From Diabrotica undecimpunctata (lineage: Eukaryota; Arthropoda; Insecta; Coleoptera; Chrysomelidae): DNA of 64,000 nucleotides. The stretch is taken from NCBI RefSeq assembly GCF_040954645.1, contig NC_092803.1, positions 79,956,263-80,020,262 on the forward strand, given 5' to 3'. The position numbers and the translations under genes are program-made. A model generated the notes under the pieces. That model ran no database searches. It had not been told where the DNA came from and saw only the letters and a program-made list of their open reading frames with translations. Positions 25,231 through 35,194 of the stretch are shown here, one piece after another (the first letter of the stretch is position 1; every line of letters starts with the position of its first letter).

Positions 25231-25984
25231 GTGTAAACCTATATTCGCCAATTTTTGTATTGTGAAATACCGCCTAGAAAACAAAGTAAAACAATGTGAA
25301 TATTATCAAACTCTTTATTTTAAAATACTATAATATTTTTTTTATATTCAGTACAGCAAAAACAAGAAATAACAGCAGCAAACTGTAGTCGGCATTTCTT
25401 AAAGACCAGGCTGCTGTGTCTGATAAAGTCTGATAAAGTGTTAAGTGACAAACATTCCTCTCACAAGTTGGACGTTTCCATTAGTCGGTGTTGAATAGTT
25501 TATATGTAGAAGGATTGTCCCATAAAAAGACTTGCGTGCAAGCTATGTGCAATTATTATGGCTGTTACTAATAAATTTTCAACAGTACCTTGCAGAGCCA
25601 AAGCTTCCAACTTAATAATTAACATCGAGCTGACTAGATTAAAGACAGTAATTCTTAAGAGCGTACAGACAATTATGCTGTTTGGTATACTTTATTAATA
25701 ACTATAAAAAATAGAAACACAATCTTTGATTTATTATTTTTAGAAACATACTTATTTAAAATCTACGTCATACAAATCTAACATATTATACATGGGAATT
25801 ACAAACTGGAATTGCGTCGCGACTGTACGGTTGACAATCTGAACCCAGTCAAAAAGTTTGTTGATATTATTGACTGATGGCATGTACACTATAAACACGT
25901 CAAAACATTCCAGTCTAGCTTAAGCCATTACGATAGAGTTGGCAGACAGAGAAAACCGTTTTTGTGTATTATACTGCTAATTTA
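25231..25984. other. No supported gene
   Basis: AT-rich, with a small direct duplication GTCTGATAAA near 25420. It probably contains unreadable parts of the mariner-type element that follows. Confidence 0.4.
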
Positions 25985-26460
25985 TTTTAGATATGGGAGG
26001 AGTAAGTGACAGTTGAAGATCTGGTCGGCCTCTGGCAAAAAGTCTGCCAAAAAAAACTAAATATTTTTCTCGGGAAATGGGAATTTTAAACGATAAAACA
26101 GTCAACGCTTGATCCTTGCATTAAAACAAAATAAGAAAAAAAATGATGCCTGTTGTTGTAGTCTGGAGAAAACTTTCAATAAACAAAATGATATAGTATA
26201 AAATAATTTTCCTGTCCCAGTGATGGTTTGGTGGGGTGTCTTCTATGTCGGCGTCACTTTTTTACATTTTTGTGACAAGGGTGTTGCCGCGACCAGCAGC
26301 AAAAAATTACCAGCGGGACATTTTAACAAATATAGAGAAGCTTCTAAACCACACATGTTCCAAAATAGACCATGAATATACTAACAAGACTCTGCATTTG
26401 CGCATGAAGCGAAAACAACTCAACTACTAATTGTGGTTATTTTTAGAGAGTATGATCTGT
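25985..26460 (+). pseudogene. Mariner/IS630-superfamily transposase remnant
   Basis: Plus-strand readings in order: RSGRPLAKSLPKKTK (HTH hook and linker), YFSREMGILNDKTVNA, VPVMVWWGVSYVGVTFLHFC followed by DKGV, then KPHMFQNRP. The last is QDSAFAHEAKTTQLL, the second catalytic Asp in the 'QD.APAH' motif. Order and wording match mariner-type DDE transposases common in insects. The first Asp region and the third acidic residue are not readable. Two in-frame stops interrupt 'NRP.I..QDSA'. Dead copy; ends not found. Confidence 0.8.
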
Positions 26461-26529
26461 ACCAGATGACACCATAATCAAGAATTGAAACAGGCTTTAG
26501 TAGAAGTTGTGAATAATGTGCCTATGGAT

Positions 26530-28250
26530 ATAACACGTTAAAAGCAAATATCGTTTCTCTGGTTCCTAGTTCATTTCTGAACCCAAACATACTAGCATCT
26601 ATTCCTTCTTCCAGTTTTTTATTTATACGACCATGTATTTTCAGGAAGAATTTGAGAATGTGACTTATTAGTGATATTGTTCTGCATTCACTGCAATATT
26701 TAGCGTTTGTATTTTTAGAGATAGCACAAAAGGTGGAGAGTAACCATTGTTTCGGTATGTGTCCTGTTTTGTATACTGAGTTAAATAAGTCTACTATAAT
26801 ATCTAAGGTTTAATAATTTATGCATTTTAAGGTTTCTATAGGGATTTGGTCTGGACCTACTGCTTTACCATTTTTGCTATTTTTTAATGCCATTTTAATT
26901 TCCTCTTTTAATATCTTTAAAACCGTATCCTCATCTACTTCTATCTCTATCTATTCTGTTCTATTGTCTTTGAACAGTTCATTGATGTATTATGTTTATC
27001 TCTTAAATTTGTCGTTAGAATTCAACACAAGTTTTCCATTTTCATCTTTTAGTATTCCCGGTTTTCTTGCTTTATTGTTGTGAGTTAATTCTTAAATTGT
27101 TTTATGTGTGTTCTTTTAACCATTGTTCTTTCGCTTTCTTAATTCTGTATTTTATTTTTTGTTTATCAACTTTTTTGTACATCTGATTATCTTTGTTTTT
27201 ATATTAACGTCTTTCTTCCATTAAATCTAAAATTTCTTCCGTCACTCATTGCTTCTTTGTATATCTGGTTGGTATTAGAATTTCTTTTTGAATTTTATCT
27301 ATTTATGTCTTTATCAATAACCATTTTTTATCCGTCTCAGTATTTTGTAGAATTTGTTCTTTAACATTCATTAATCCGTTGTTGATTTCATCTGCCAGGC
27401 GTTGCCTTATGTGTGGGTTCTTTAATTTACTTGTATAGATTTTTTTATTTGTTGTTCTTCGTTTTATTATTTTCATTTTGAGCCTTATTTTGGTCATTAC
27501 TGGGTTGTGAACTGATCCTATGTCGGCACTTGGATAGGTGTTTGCGGATATAATTGCGTTCCTGTATCTTTGTCTAACTAATATATAGTCTATTAGATTT
27601 CTTACAATTTTTTCTTCTTGATCTGCTGGTGACTTCCAGGTATGTAGTCTTCTCTTTGGCATCTTAAATAATGTATTAGATATAACAAAATTATTGTTTT
27701 GGCAAAATTCGATAAGCCTGTCACCCCCTTTGTTTCTGTTGCCCAGACTATATCCTCCTGTACATTCTTCTACTTTTTCTTTCCCAACCTTTGCGTTAAA
27801 GTCTCCCATTATAATTGTTACATCTTGCGTTTTAATGGATTTTAAAATCTATTAAAAGATTTTAAAGTCTAGGTTTTCGTAGAAAGTTTCAATATCGCTC
27901 TCTGGTTTGTCCGCAGTTGGAGCATAAACTTGTAGGATATTTACTTTGGGTTTGTTCTGGGTTAAGTGTAAGAGTATAATTCTCTTGCACTCTGGAGTAA
28001 AATTAATTACAGCTTCATGAATGTTTTTGTTTAATATTATCCCGACACCATATCTGCGTGAACCGTCTTGACTTCCTGAATAATATATTGTTTTATTGTT
28101 GATTTTTATCTTTCCTGAGTCGGGCCATTGGACATCGCTGATTCCTAAAATATATATATTCAGCCATTCGATTTCTTTAACGGCATTATGCACTTTTCCA
28201 GCTTGGTGTAGACTTCTAATATTCAAAGTCGCTACTTTGCAAGGTTTTCG
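26530..28250 (-). pseudogene. LINE endonuclease and partial RT, disrupted
   Basis: Starts near 28250 with KVATLNIRSLHQAGKVHNAV ('N+RSL' is endonuclease motif I). Next come LNIYILGISDVQWPDSGKI, YGVGIILNKN and VNILQVYAPTADKP, then at 27809 IMGDFNAKVGKE, RNLIDYILV and degenerate 'ADIGSVHNPVM' (SDH position). After a linker the RT begins near 26960: ALKNSKNGKAVGPDQIPIET, WLLSTFCAISKNTNAKY, EC-RTISLISHILKFFLKI and FGFRNELGTREPLF. It stops at about 26530, so the catalytic palm is absent. Frameshifts occur near 27850 and 27300, and stops in the RT. It is the most complete member of the family whose pieces lie at 1-600, 29640-30900 and 51939-53200. Confidence 0.85.
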
Positions 28251-28640
28251 CAAGTTGACGACCGGGGAGGCCTTGCAGTCTTGTGATTTTTCTCCTCTGC
28301 GGATCTTCTTTTCCGAGTTTCATGATCAGTAGAGTATTTGGTTGTATTGTTAGTCATGATGATTAACTAGGGATGCTCTATGAGCCTTTAATTCATTGGT
28401 TTCCCGTTGCCTTATGTATCTCCACGCCGTTGACCATGCCTGATTCGTCCGCCTTTAGAAACGATTTTCCATTTCTTGGACAAGAAGGTGCCCTTCCACT
28501 TACCGACTCTTTCACCCGAAGCTGTTGGTCAGTAAGTGGGGGATTGCTTATACCGGCAATCACTCGGACGCCAGAGCCTCGTTTGTTATCTAGCAGAATG
28601 TATCGGATGATCATCTAGATCATCTTACGGGCAGGTGAGT
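28251..28640 (-). pseudogene. 5' part of the same LINE (upstream of endonuclease)
   Basis: On the minus strand GSGVRVIAGISNPPLTDQQL, RVKESVSGRAPSCPRNGKSF and ADESGMVNGVEIHKATGN form a 73-codon frame. This is followed, in another frame, by a charged stretch (TDHETRK, AEEKNHKTARPP) that runs into the endonuclease. The position and the better base composition suggest the 5' UTR/ORF start of the LINE. I know no domain for it. Confidence 0.55.
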
Positions 28641-28966
28641 TTGACATTTGAATAGGAGAGGCTATGTATTGTGCATCAGTATTCCAGACATTACACGACA
28701 CAAGGACAAATAGTTTAAAAATTATTAAAAATCGACGAAGCTACATATTGGGTGGCATCAGGAGAGAGAATGGCACCTGGTCTTAACGGAAATGTTAAAG
28801 TGACTTATGACTAATGTAGGTGTCGTACGTCACGAGTGAGGAAAATAGGCAGATTGAGACTTCAAACTAAAACGAAACCATATTCTGCTTGATAATGGCT
28901 CCAAAATGTGTACCGAAACGTCGAGTTTTAAAATTTTCATCAACACAGTTCTTCCCGAGAACTTAG

Positions 28967-28968
<2 letters not shown>
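28641..28968. other. Unassigned; possible element tail at 28886-28968
   Basis: TTGATAATGGCTCCAAAATG, followed by GTACCGAAACGTCG, resembles the stem-like 'GATAATGGCT...CCGAAACG' tails found by Penelope-like and other insect elements. No coding sequence. Confidence 0.35.

Positions 28969-29026
<58 letters not shown>
28969..29026. repeat. (TA)n microsatellite
   Basis: Pure AT dinucleotides directly after the possible element tail; it may be that element's terminal repeat. Confidence 0.9.
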
Positions 29027-29029
<3 letters not shown>

Positions 29030-29639
29030 CTTAAAAAATAATTATTTATCCAAAAATATGTAAAACTCTAAGCCAAAGCCACTTATTAATAATTTTTTAC
29101 ACGATACAGTGGTTCTGTTTAATAATCCTTTAGATGTTAGCAGTATTAACCTTGTTGATAACAATGTGTACTACCGAATTTAGAACTACAATTATACAAC
29201 AATATATAAAAATCTATTGTATGTTCTCTAATCCTCTACGACAGATTGGAAAAAAAATTTAAACAAAATCTGATCCTTTAGTAAATATTTTTCTTTTTTT
29301 ATTTCGTTTTTTGTTTTTTTTGGGATCATGTAAAAATATAACAAAATTTTTCGTCGTGTTTTATTATTACCTTTAACGGTTAAGATACGCAATCCTGCAG
29401 CAATCCTGTACGTGATTATACTCCATTTAGGCCAAATAAACGTTTAACTTTTTGTAAATGAACTTATCGATAAATAAAATGTATGGGATATAGCTTTTCG
29501 TATTGTATTATAATATAACCACATGTTCATTTATTTAATAATACTTATCAACGTGAACTAAAAAGAGTATAAACAAGATGTCATAATAGTTTTTGCATAA
29601 TCTAACGAACTTCTTCCTTTTCTTTTTGCGCACTTCATT
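29027..29639. other. No recognisable feature
   Basis: AT-rich, nothing recognised. Confidence 0.45.
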
Positions 29640-30900
29640 ACTAGAGGTTTGCGATCACTGCATCAAAATATTTTCTAGTATGTGCAGCTTTCGTTAATTT
29701 TTGAACGGTCATTCCCGTCAATATTTTGATATTACGAAACCAGGACACTATTCCTCTGCCTACTCATCTTAGGCCTGCTACATTCCTTTTCATTATTATT
29801 CGTATCACGTTATATTTGTCATTTCTCATTATATGGCCAAGGTACAAAATCCCTGTTTTTTTTAATCGTTGTTGCAAGTTCTAAATCTTTATTTTTATTG
29901 TTTAATACTGTTCGATTCGTTATGTTCGTGCATGATGTTATAAAAATTTAGCAATAAAGCCACATTTCAAAGGCTCCTAGCCGTCTTATCGTCTTTAATT
30001 TTATTATCCAGTCTTTAATTTCATTCAGTAGAACTCACTAAACGTAGCATTAAATACTTCTAATTCGGATGTAAAAGCGTAGTTCTCTGTTATAGATAAT
30101 TTGCTTCCATTTATTGTACAAGTTCCTGGCCTTTTGTACTCGTGTTTTATTTCTATATCTGTATCCCACTTATCAATTAGAAGAACGATGTATAAAAATG
30201 ACTAAAATATGAACACTAAAATCACTCAACTTTAAAAAAGTTTGTCATCAATATTTTATTAGTTTTTATCTGAACTTACATAGCCAGAAAATGCGATTTC
30301 TTACAAGACTACTCTTTTCTTGTATTTTACATTTGATTATTATATGTATGTAGCAACAACACACGAACCATATAAATAGTGCAGCTTTTTTATTTTAATT
30401 TTATTTATTACTTCCTTTTCTTTTTACCATTTTTTTAGCACCTCAACATTTGTTACTTGATAAATACAACTTATTTGTAATGTTCTTCTGTAAGTCCACA
30501 TATCAAACATTTTATTTTCATGTGGTTTTCATAGAGCCTCACGCCTTGCGATTTCTAATTTTCATTCTCGCCTGTCGTTGCAATCTCCAGTCTGAAGATT
30601 CCTCTCCGACATTGCTTATTAAAGGCCTCATAGCCAGGTACCTCATTATTTTTATTTGCTTTTTAGTTTTTGCATATAAAACAATTTTCTAATTTTAATA
30701 GATATTACTCCTGGTTTTTCAATTCTCATCCTTGTTTAGTTTGTATACTTATTCTCATTTACAACTGTGTCAATATATCTACAGTTTTAGCATTTCCTAC
30801 TGTTACCCCTCCTATATTTAAATTGTCTTGTATTTTTATAATTATTGTCATACACTTTGTCTTTTTAACTTTAAGGCTTGGCTTACATTTTTGACTAATC
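29640..30900 (-). pseudogene. LINE RT C-terminal half, heavily decayed
   Basis: From about 30900 downward: TKCMTIIIKIQDNLNIGGVT ('TK.M..S' and the strand before YLG), then a run with AFNKQ and LEIATTGENEN. Next is MFDMWTYRRTLQISCIYQVT followed by NVEVLKKW, the 'FEMW.YRRML.ISW...VTNEEVL' signature of the family. A break follows. From 29900: YLGHIMRNDKYNVIRIIMKR, RNIKILTGMTVQKLTKAAHT and KYFDAVIANL, matching the 'GH.MRN..Y', 'W..N...W' and 'AA...+I..MIANLR' end. Many stops. Same family as 51939-53200, which reads much better. Confidence 0.68.
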
Positions 30901-31176
30901 TATCCAGGATTATCGGCATGTCTGCAAGTAATATATACGGGTATATCATTGTTGTTAAGTTAAAAATAATATAATAAGTACTCAAGATTATCTTACTTCA
31001 CTTTTTTTCCTATTTGCCCACTTTGAAAATTTTTAGTACTTTGATTAAAATGAAGATGAAATGTTATTCTAATAAATTTGTTACATATATCCATTATCTC
31101 CTAGTAATGTTATGAAATAGATATGAGGAACTTTATCAAAATTTTACTGTCATAACATTATAATAATAAATAATAA

Positions 31177-31200
31177 TTAAAAAATCTGTTGCCTGTAAAG
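31177..31200 (-). repeat. Unclassified repeat, copy 2, outer piece
   Basis: TTAAAAAATCTGTTGCCTGT plus AAAG matches, on the opposite strand, the right end of the repeat at 15548-16022. It is the part cut off when Gypsy1 inserted; the rest continues at 41217. Confidence 0.75.
31197..31200 (+). repeat. Gypsy1 target-site duplication (left)
   Basis: AAAG, repeated at 41213-41216. The unoccupied sister repeat at 15548-16022 has it once (16000-16003, as CTTT). Confidence 0.85.
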
Positions 31201-33146
31201 TGTTACGTTCCAAATTTAAAGTAGAAAGTCCCACCTCTATTTTATCAAAATTTAAATAATTCAGGACGTGTAAGAGCGGTTGCCTATAATATATTATAAG
31301 CAAGGTGGCGAAAATAAAATTAGTAATTTTTAAATAGGGGTAATGTCTGGCAAATTGTGCTGAAGTTAAGGGAACACGTCCTCTTTTTTGTGAAGAAACT
31401 AATTTAGATCGTTCTTTCTAGAGTTATCTTGGAAGAATTGGGATCATAAAATTGAAATTTTTGAATCTCGGTATTATTCGGTGACCTCCGTGTGTCAAGT
31501 TGTCAAGTGTTCGGAAAGACGACGGAAAGAAAGTGATTCCAGATTTGACGGTGTTACTGAAAGGTTGGGCTAGATTAAAAACGGCATTTTGTTTTTTTGC
31601 TTTTGCTGCTGTTCCATGTGGGATCTGGACTAGTCCGAACCGTGTGGATATTCAAGGGGATTTGCTGCCTTCGTGGAAGGGTTTTTTTTGGAATATCCAC
31701 AATTTCGCTAAAAAAAGCGGATCTACAGTACACGTGAATACCGGGAGTCGTATTTAGATCAAGAAATTAGCCTTAATCACGAGTCCAAATAGCCGGCTAC
31801 GCTTCGGTCCAATTTGGGATATTTCAAACCCCTAATCTGGCTAAGAAGGGTGAGTGTTAGAACATTTCGTTTTTAATTAATTAAAAAGTTGTAGTTATTT
31901 TTTTATCCCATCTCTAAAAAGCTATTCACATTTTTATCAGTTTTCATACATTCAAGTTCGGAGACAAGTTTTTTTTTGTATTGCTCCATTATCGCCAAAA
32001 GGCAGATAAACAAAGTGTTAAAATCAATATATTTATTTCCAAATAATTATTTTAGACACAGATGGTAATTAATGTTTTCTTGCTTCAGGGTTGGTTGGTT
32101 GGTTTGTTTGTTTTTTTCTGCTTCTTCTTCTTCGTATTTTTCCGTCTGGCTGTAATTTTTAACTTTTCAACATTGTCACACAAGTCTATGTACAGCGACA
32201 AGCGTATGGGATTTTGGATTGAAGACACGCTGAACTATAACTGGAATTCCACGCGGTGAAGTATATGAAAATTCGAGGTATGGATCGATAATTAATTTTC
32301 AACGGAAGATTTAAGCGCCGTCTAATTTGGTTTGCGGAATACAATAGTTTTTTTTAAAGATTATTTGCTGTTAGTTTTTATTTTCATATTTACAAATACT
32401 TTACAGATTTTTTTTAAAGATAATTTGCGGTTTATTTTATTAATTCAATATTTACACATACCTATTTTAATTTTGTAAACTGCGTCTAAGGGGGGGTTAT
32501 ATATTTGAGATTTATTTTTTTTATATTATTTTCTGCGCACGCACTTGAGCTCACGTGGTGTCCTATTTGCGTTAATTATTTTTTTTGGTTGGTATTGAAC
32601 CGCACACCCCTTAGCGTCCGGTACTTTTGATACGTCTTACCTTTCATTTTGTTCTGTTAAATAGAAATAACTTATGAATTTTTGTTAGGCAAGTAGAAGC
32701 CGCATTTTTATATTATTTTTTTATTAAGCCTATGGTAAAGTTAAATAATATTGTAATATGTAGTATGTATGTATTTATTTTCAACTATTTTGGGAATCTA
32801 TTTATTAAAATTGACTAAATTCTAATCTGACAATTTCATTTATTTTTTTTTTATTTATTCAGGTTGTATACTGTTACTTAGTATTTTAGTAGTAAACCTA
32901 TTGGTAAGTTGGTGGTTTATTGAATAGTAACGTAGGGAAGGCTGTGGGCCAATTTACCTGGCGCCCCTGATATAACTTCGGATTTTTTTTGTTTTGTGGA
33001 CCGCACGACCATCTCCACTGTTTTGTCTAGCCGCGAGCCATTCCCAGACTGTCACCGTATAGTACTTTTCTTTCCGGGTGTACGTCTGATTTATATTTGG
33101 TACATTTTATAATTTTTTTTATATAGATTCGGTTTTGTACGCCACA
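31201..33146 (+). repeat. Gypsy1 5' LTR
   Basis: 1,946 bp, from TGTTACGTTCC to TACGCCACA (TG...CA). The second copy is exactly 8,066 bases downstream. I saw no difference between the two in any line compared. The short frames inside (85 and 65 codons, TTG or ATG start) occur in both LTRs and show no domain. Confidence 0.95.
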
Positions 33147-33151
33147 TATTT

Positions 33152-33169
33152 TGGCGCCCAACGTGGGGC
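33152..33169 (+). promoter_or_regulatory. Primer binding site for tRNA-Lys (Gypsy1)
   Basis: TGGCGCCCAACGTGGGGC, complementary to the 3' end of insect tRNA-Lys (CUU), five bases after the LTR. Confidence 0.88.
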
Positions 33170-33811
33170 CCTTAATTAATTAACCTTTTTTTTGTCAACC
33201 CCTTGTGTAGATTCCTTTTAATTAGTTAACCTAACGTGTTTGGGCTTTAATTGACTAACTTTGATTTATTTACTTTACCACTGGTTTTGCACTTAGTAGT
33301 AGTCTTAGAACTTCGTGTTTAGTGGAAGTGTATGCCAAGAAGTGCTTACTAGTTTTTTTTTTGTGTGACGTGAAGTTGGAAGAAGCCAAAAATGGAACTT
33401 AAAAGAAGATACTTTGAAGTGGTGTTGTGGAACTTAGAAGAATTATGGATATATTAGGACTTTGAAATATTTCTATTTCAGTTGGAGTTCAAATTTATTT
33501 TTTTGAGAAGTTGGACTTCGAAATTCTACATTGTGGTTTAACTTACTTATGTTAGGGAATGTAAAATCTTTTTTTTTTGAGATTATGTTGTGACTTGTAA
33601 TTTGTTCTGAAACAATGAAATTTTGAAAATCTTTTGTGAAATTTTATAGATTGAATAAAGCGACTATTACTTTTATTTTGCTTTTGGTTTGCTCCCATTA
33701 ATAAAGTAAACTGTACCTGTGTGTTAATATTTTTACTTATATCTTGATTTTGTTTGAATATTTGCTCCTTTCGGTTGATACATTTTTTTTTAAATTTTGA
33801 ACTTTGGCAAG
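33170..33811 (+). other. Gypsy1 5' untranslated leader
   Basis: About 640 bases between primer site and gag ATG, without a significant frame. It would hold packaging and dimerisation signals. Confidence 0.7.
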
Positions 33812-35194
33812 ATGGTGCGAAAACTTGTACCCAACTACTTAAGGAAAGAGGAACTGGAATATGAACTCAAAATTCGTGGAGTGTCTACTGGCACTGTTGA
33901 GTCTATGAGGTCTAGTCTGTCTGATGCACTTAGTCGTGAGGCAGCAAATGAAAGCTTTAGATATCCTGAGCACCCATTCACCTTTTCACAGGATAAAACT
34001 GCAATCGAGACTAAACTTGCGGAGCTGAATACGGCTGTTGGAAAGTTTGCCGGAACTCCTACTTGTGCTGAGTCCTTGAGATTGCGGACACAGATTAACC
34101 ATGTCTTGGGGAGAATTGATCTTATGGTATTGCCAACAGGTGATGATGCAGACGCAGCCCAGGTTGTTAAGTCAGACTTTCTTGCTGAGATTTTGAAGTT
34201 GTCACAGGATTTACATGATAAGCAGCATCCAATCGGATCTGGTTCGGTACCAGTAGCGCTCGATGTGATTTCGGTTTTAAATCAGTCTTTTCAGGCAGGG
34301 GTAGGACAAGTTCATGCTTCTTCTCCTGGAGCGATGTCACAAGCTGGTAATAATGTTTTTTCAGGGTCTGTCTCTAGTTTTTCTTCTGGGATGATACTTC
34401 CTCATAAATGGGGAATAGAAAAGTTTTCAGGTTCTGCTAGGGGTATGTCTATTTCTGCATTTTTTGAGATGGTGAATGAATTGAGTCTCGCTCGTCATGT
34501 ACCAGATAGTATACTTTTGGAATCAGGTATAGATTTATTTTCGGATAAAGCCTATCAGTTTTATAAAGATGTTCGTCTACGTGTAGGGAGTTGGGCTGAA
34601 TTAGTTGAAGAGTTTCGTAGGGAGTACCTGTCAGCTCACCATGGGGAAGCGCTTTTTGAAGAGCTTCGGAGGAGAACTCAGCATTCGTCTGAGACTATTG
34701 GAGTTTACTTGGCAATAATGAATAGTTACTTTAATCGCTTGCGTTGTCATGTTCCAGAGGAAGTTAAATTGTCTATAGTTATTAGGAATTTGCATCCGTT
34801 CTATCAAGATAGATTACGTGATCCTTTGCCAGCTACCTTGGAGGAACTTCGTGTTCTATGTCGCAGTATGGAGGAAAGACGTGATTGTATTAGGAACTAT
34901 GTTGAACCGAATAGTAGGAAAATGAATACTTTGGAAAAGGACCTAGCTTATATCAGTGTGGATGCTGAAAGTTGTAGTAGTGTTAGTGAGGGTCCTGTTG
35001 TTTCATCCGAATCGGAGTCCGCTAGAGGAAAGTTTAGGACTTTAGTCTGTTATCGTTGTAATCAGTCAGGCCATAAGGCAGTAGGGTGTTTAATGAAGAA
35101 GGAGGCTGTTCACTGTTTTAAGTGTAAGAAAGAAGGGTTTACAGTCAGAACTTGTCCTTCGTGTAATTCGGGAAACGGAAGGAAGCGCACCTAA
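33812..35194 (+). CDS. gag: Gypsy1 Gag, 460 aa
   Basis: The ATG at 33812 (MVRKLVPNYLRKEELEYELK) is chosen; the frame can be read from a TTG 15 bases upstream. Residues about 7-40 resemble a SAP-type helix-hook-helix (LRKEELEYELKIRGVSTGTV). The capsid region of Ty3 type lies at about 230-370, with WAELVEEFRREYLSAHHGEA, YLAIMNSYFNRLRCHVPEEV and IRNLHPFYQDRLRDPLPATL. Two zinc knuckles follow near the C-terminus: CYRCNQSGHKAVGC is standard CCHC, but CFKCKKEGFTVRTC has Phe where the His should be. Gag builds the cytoplasmic particle and binds the element RNA. The frame ends 28 bases into the pol frame, at a slippery site. Confidence 0.95.
   Translation: MVRKLVPNYLRKEELEYELKIRGVSTGTVESMRSSLSDALSREAANESFRYPEHPFTFSQDKTAIETKLAELNTAVGKFAGTPTCAESLRLRTQINHVLGRIDLMVLPTGDDADAAQVVKSDFLAEILKLSQDLHDKQHPIGSGSVPVALDVISVLNQSFQAGVGQVHASSPGAMSQAGNNVFSGSVSSFSSGMILPHKWGIEKFSGSARGMSISAFFEMVNELSLARHVPDSILLESGIDLFSDKAYQFYKDVRLRVGSWAELVEEFRREYLSAHHGEALFEELRRRTQHSSETIGVYLAIMNSYFNRLRCHVPEEVKLSIVIRNLHPFYQDRLRDPLPATLEELRVLCRSMEERRDCIRNYVEPNSRKMNTLEKDLAYISVDAESCSSVSEGPVVSSESESARGKFRTLVCYRCNQSGHKAVGCLMKKEAVHCFKCKKEGFTVRTCPSCNSGNGRKRT

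Noticed and set aside
31500..32259. 85- and 65-codon frames in the Gypsy1 LTRs
   Set aside because: Exact duplicates in both LTRs; the longer one starts at TTG. No domain and no sign of translation; best treated as LTR sequence.
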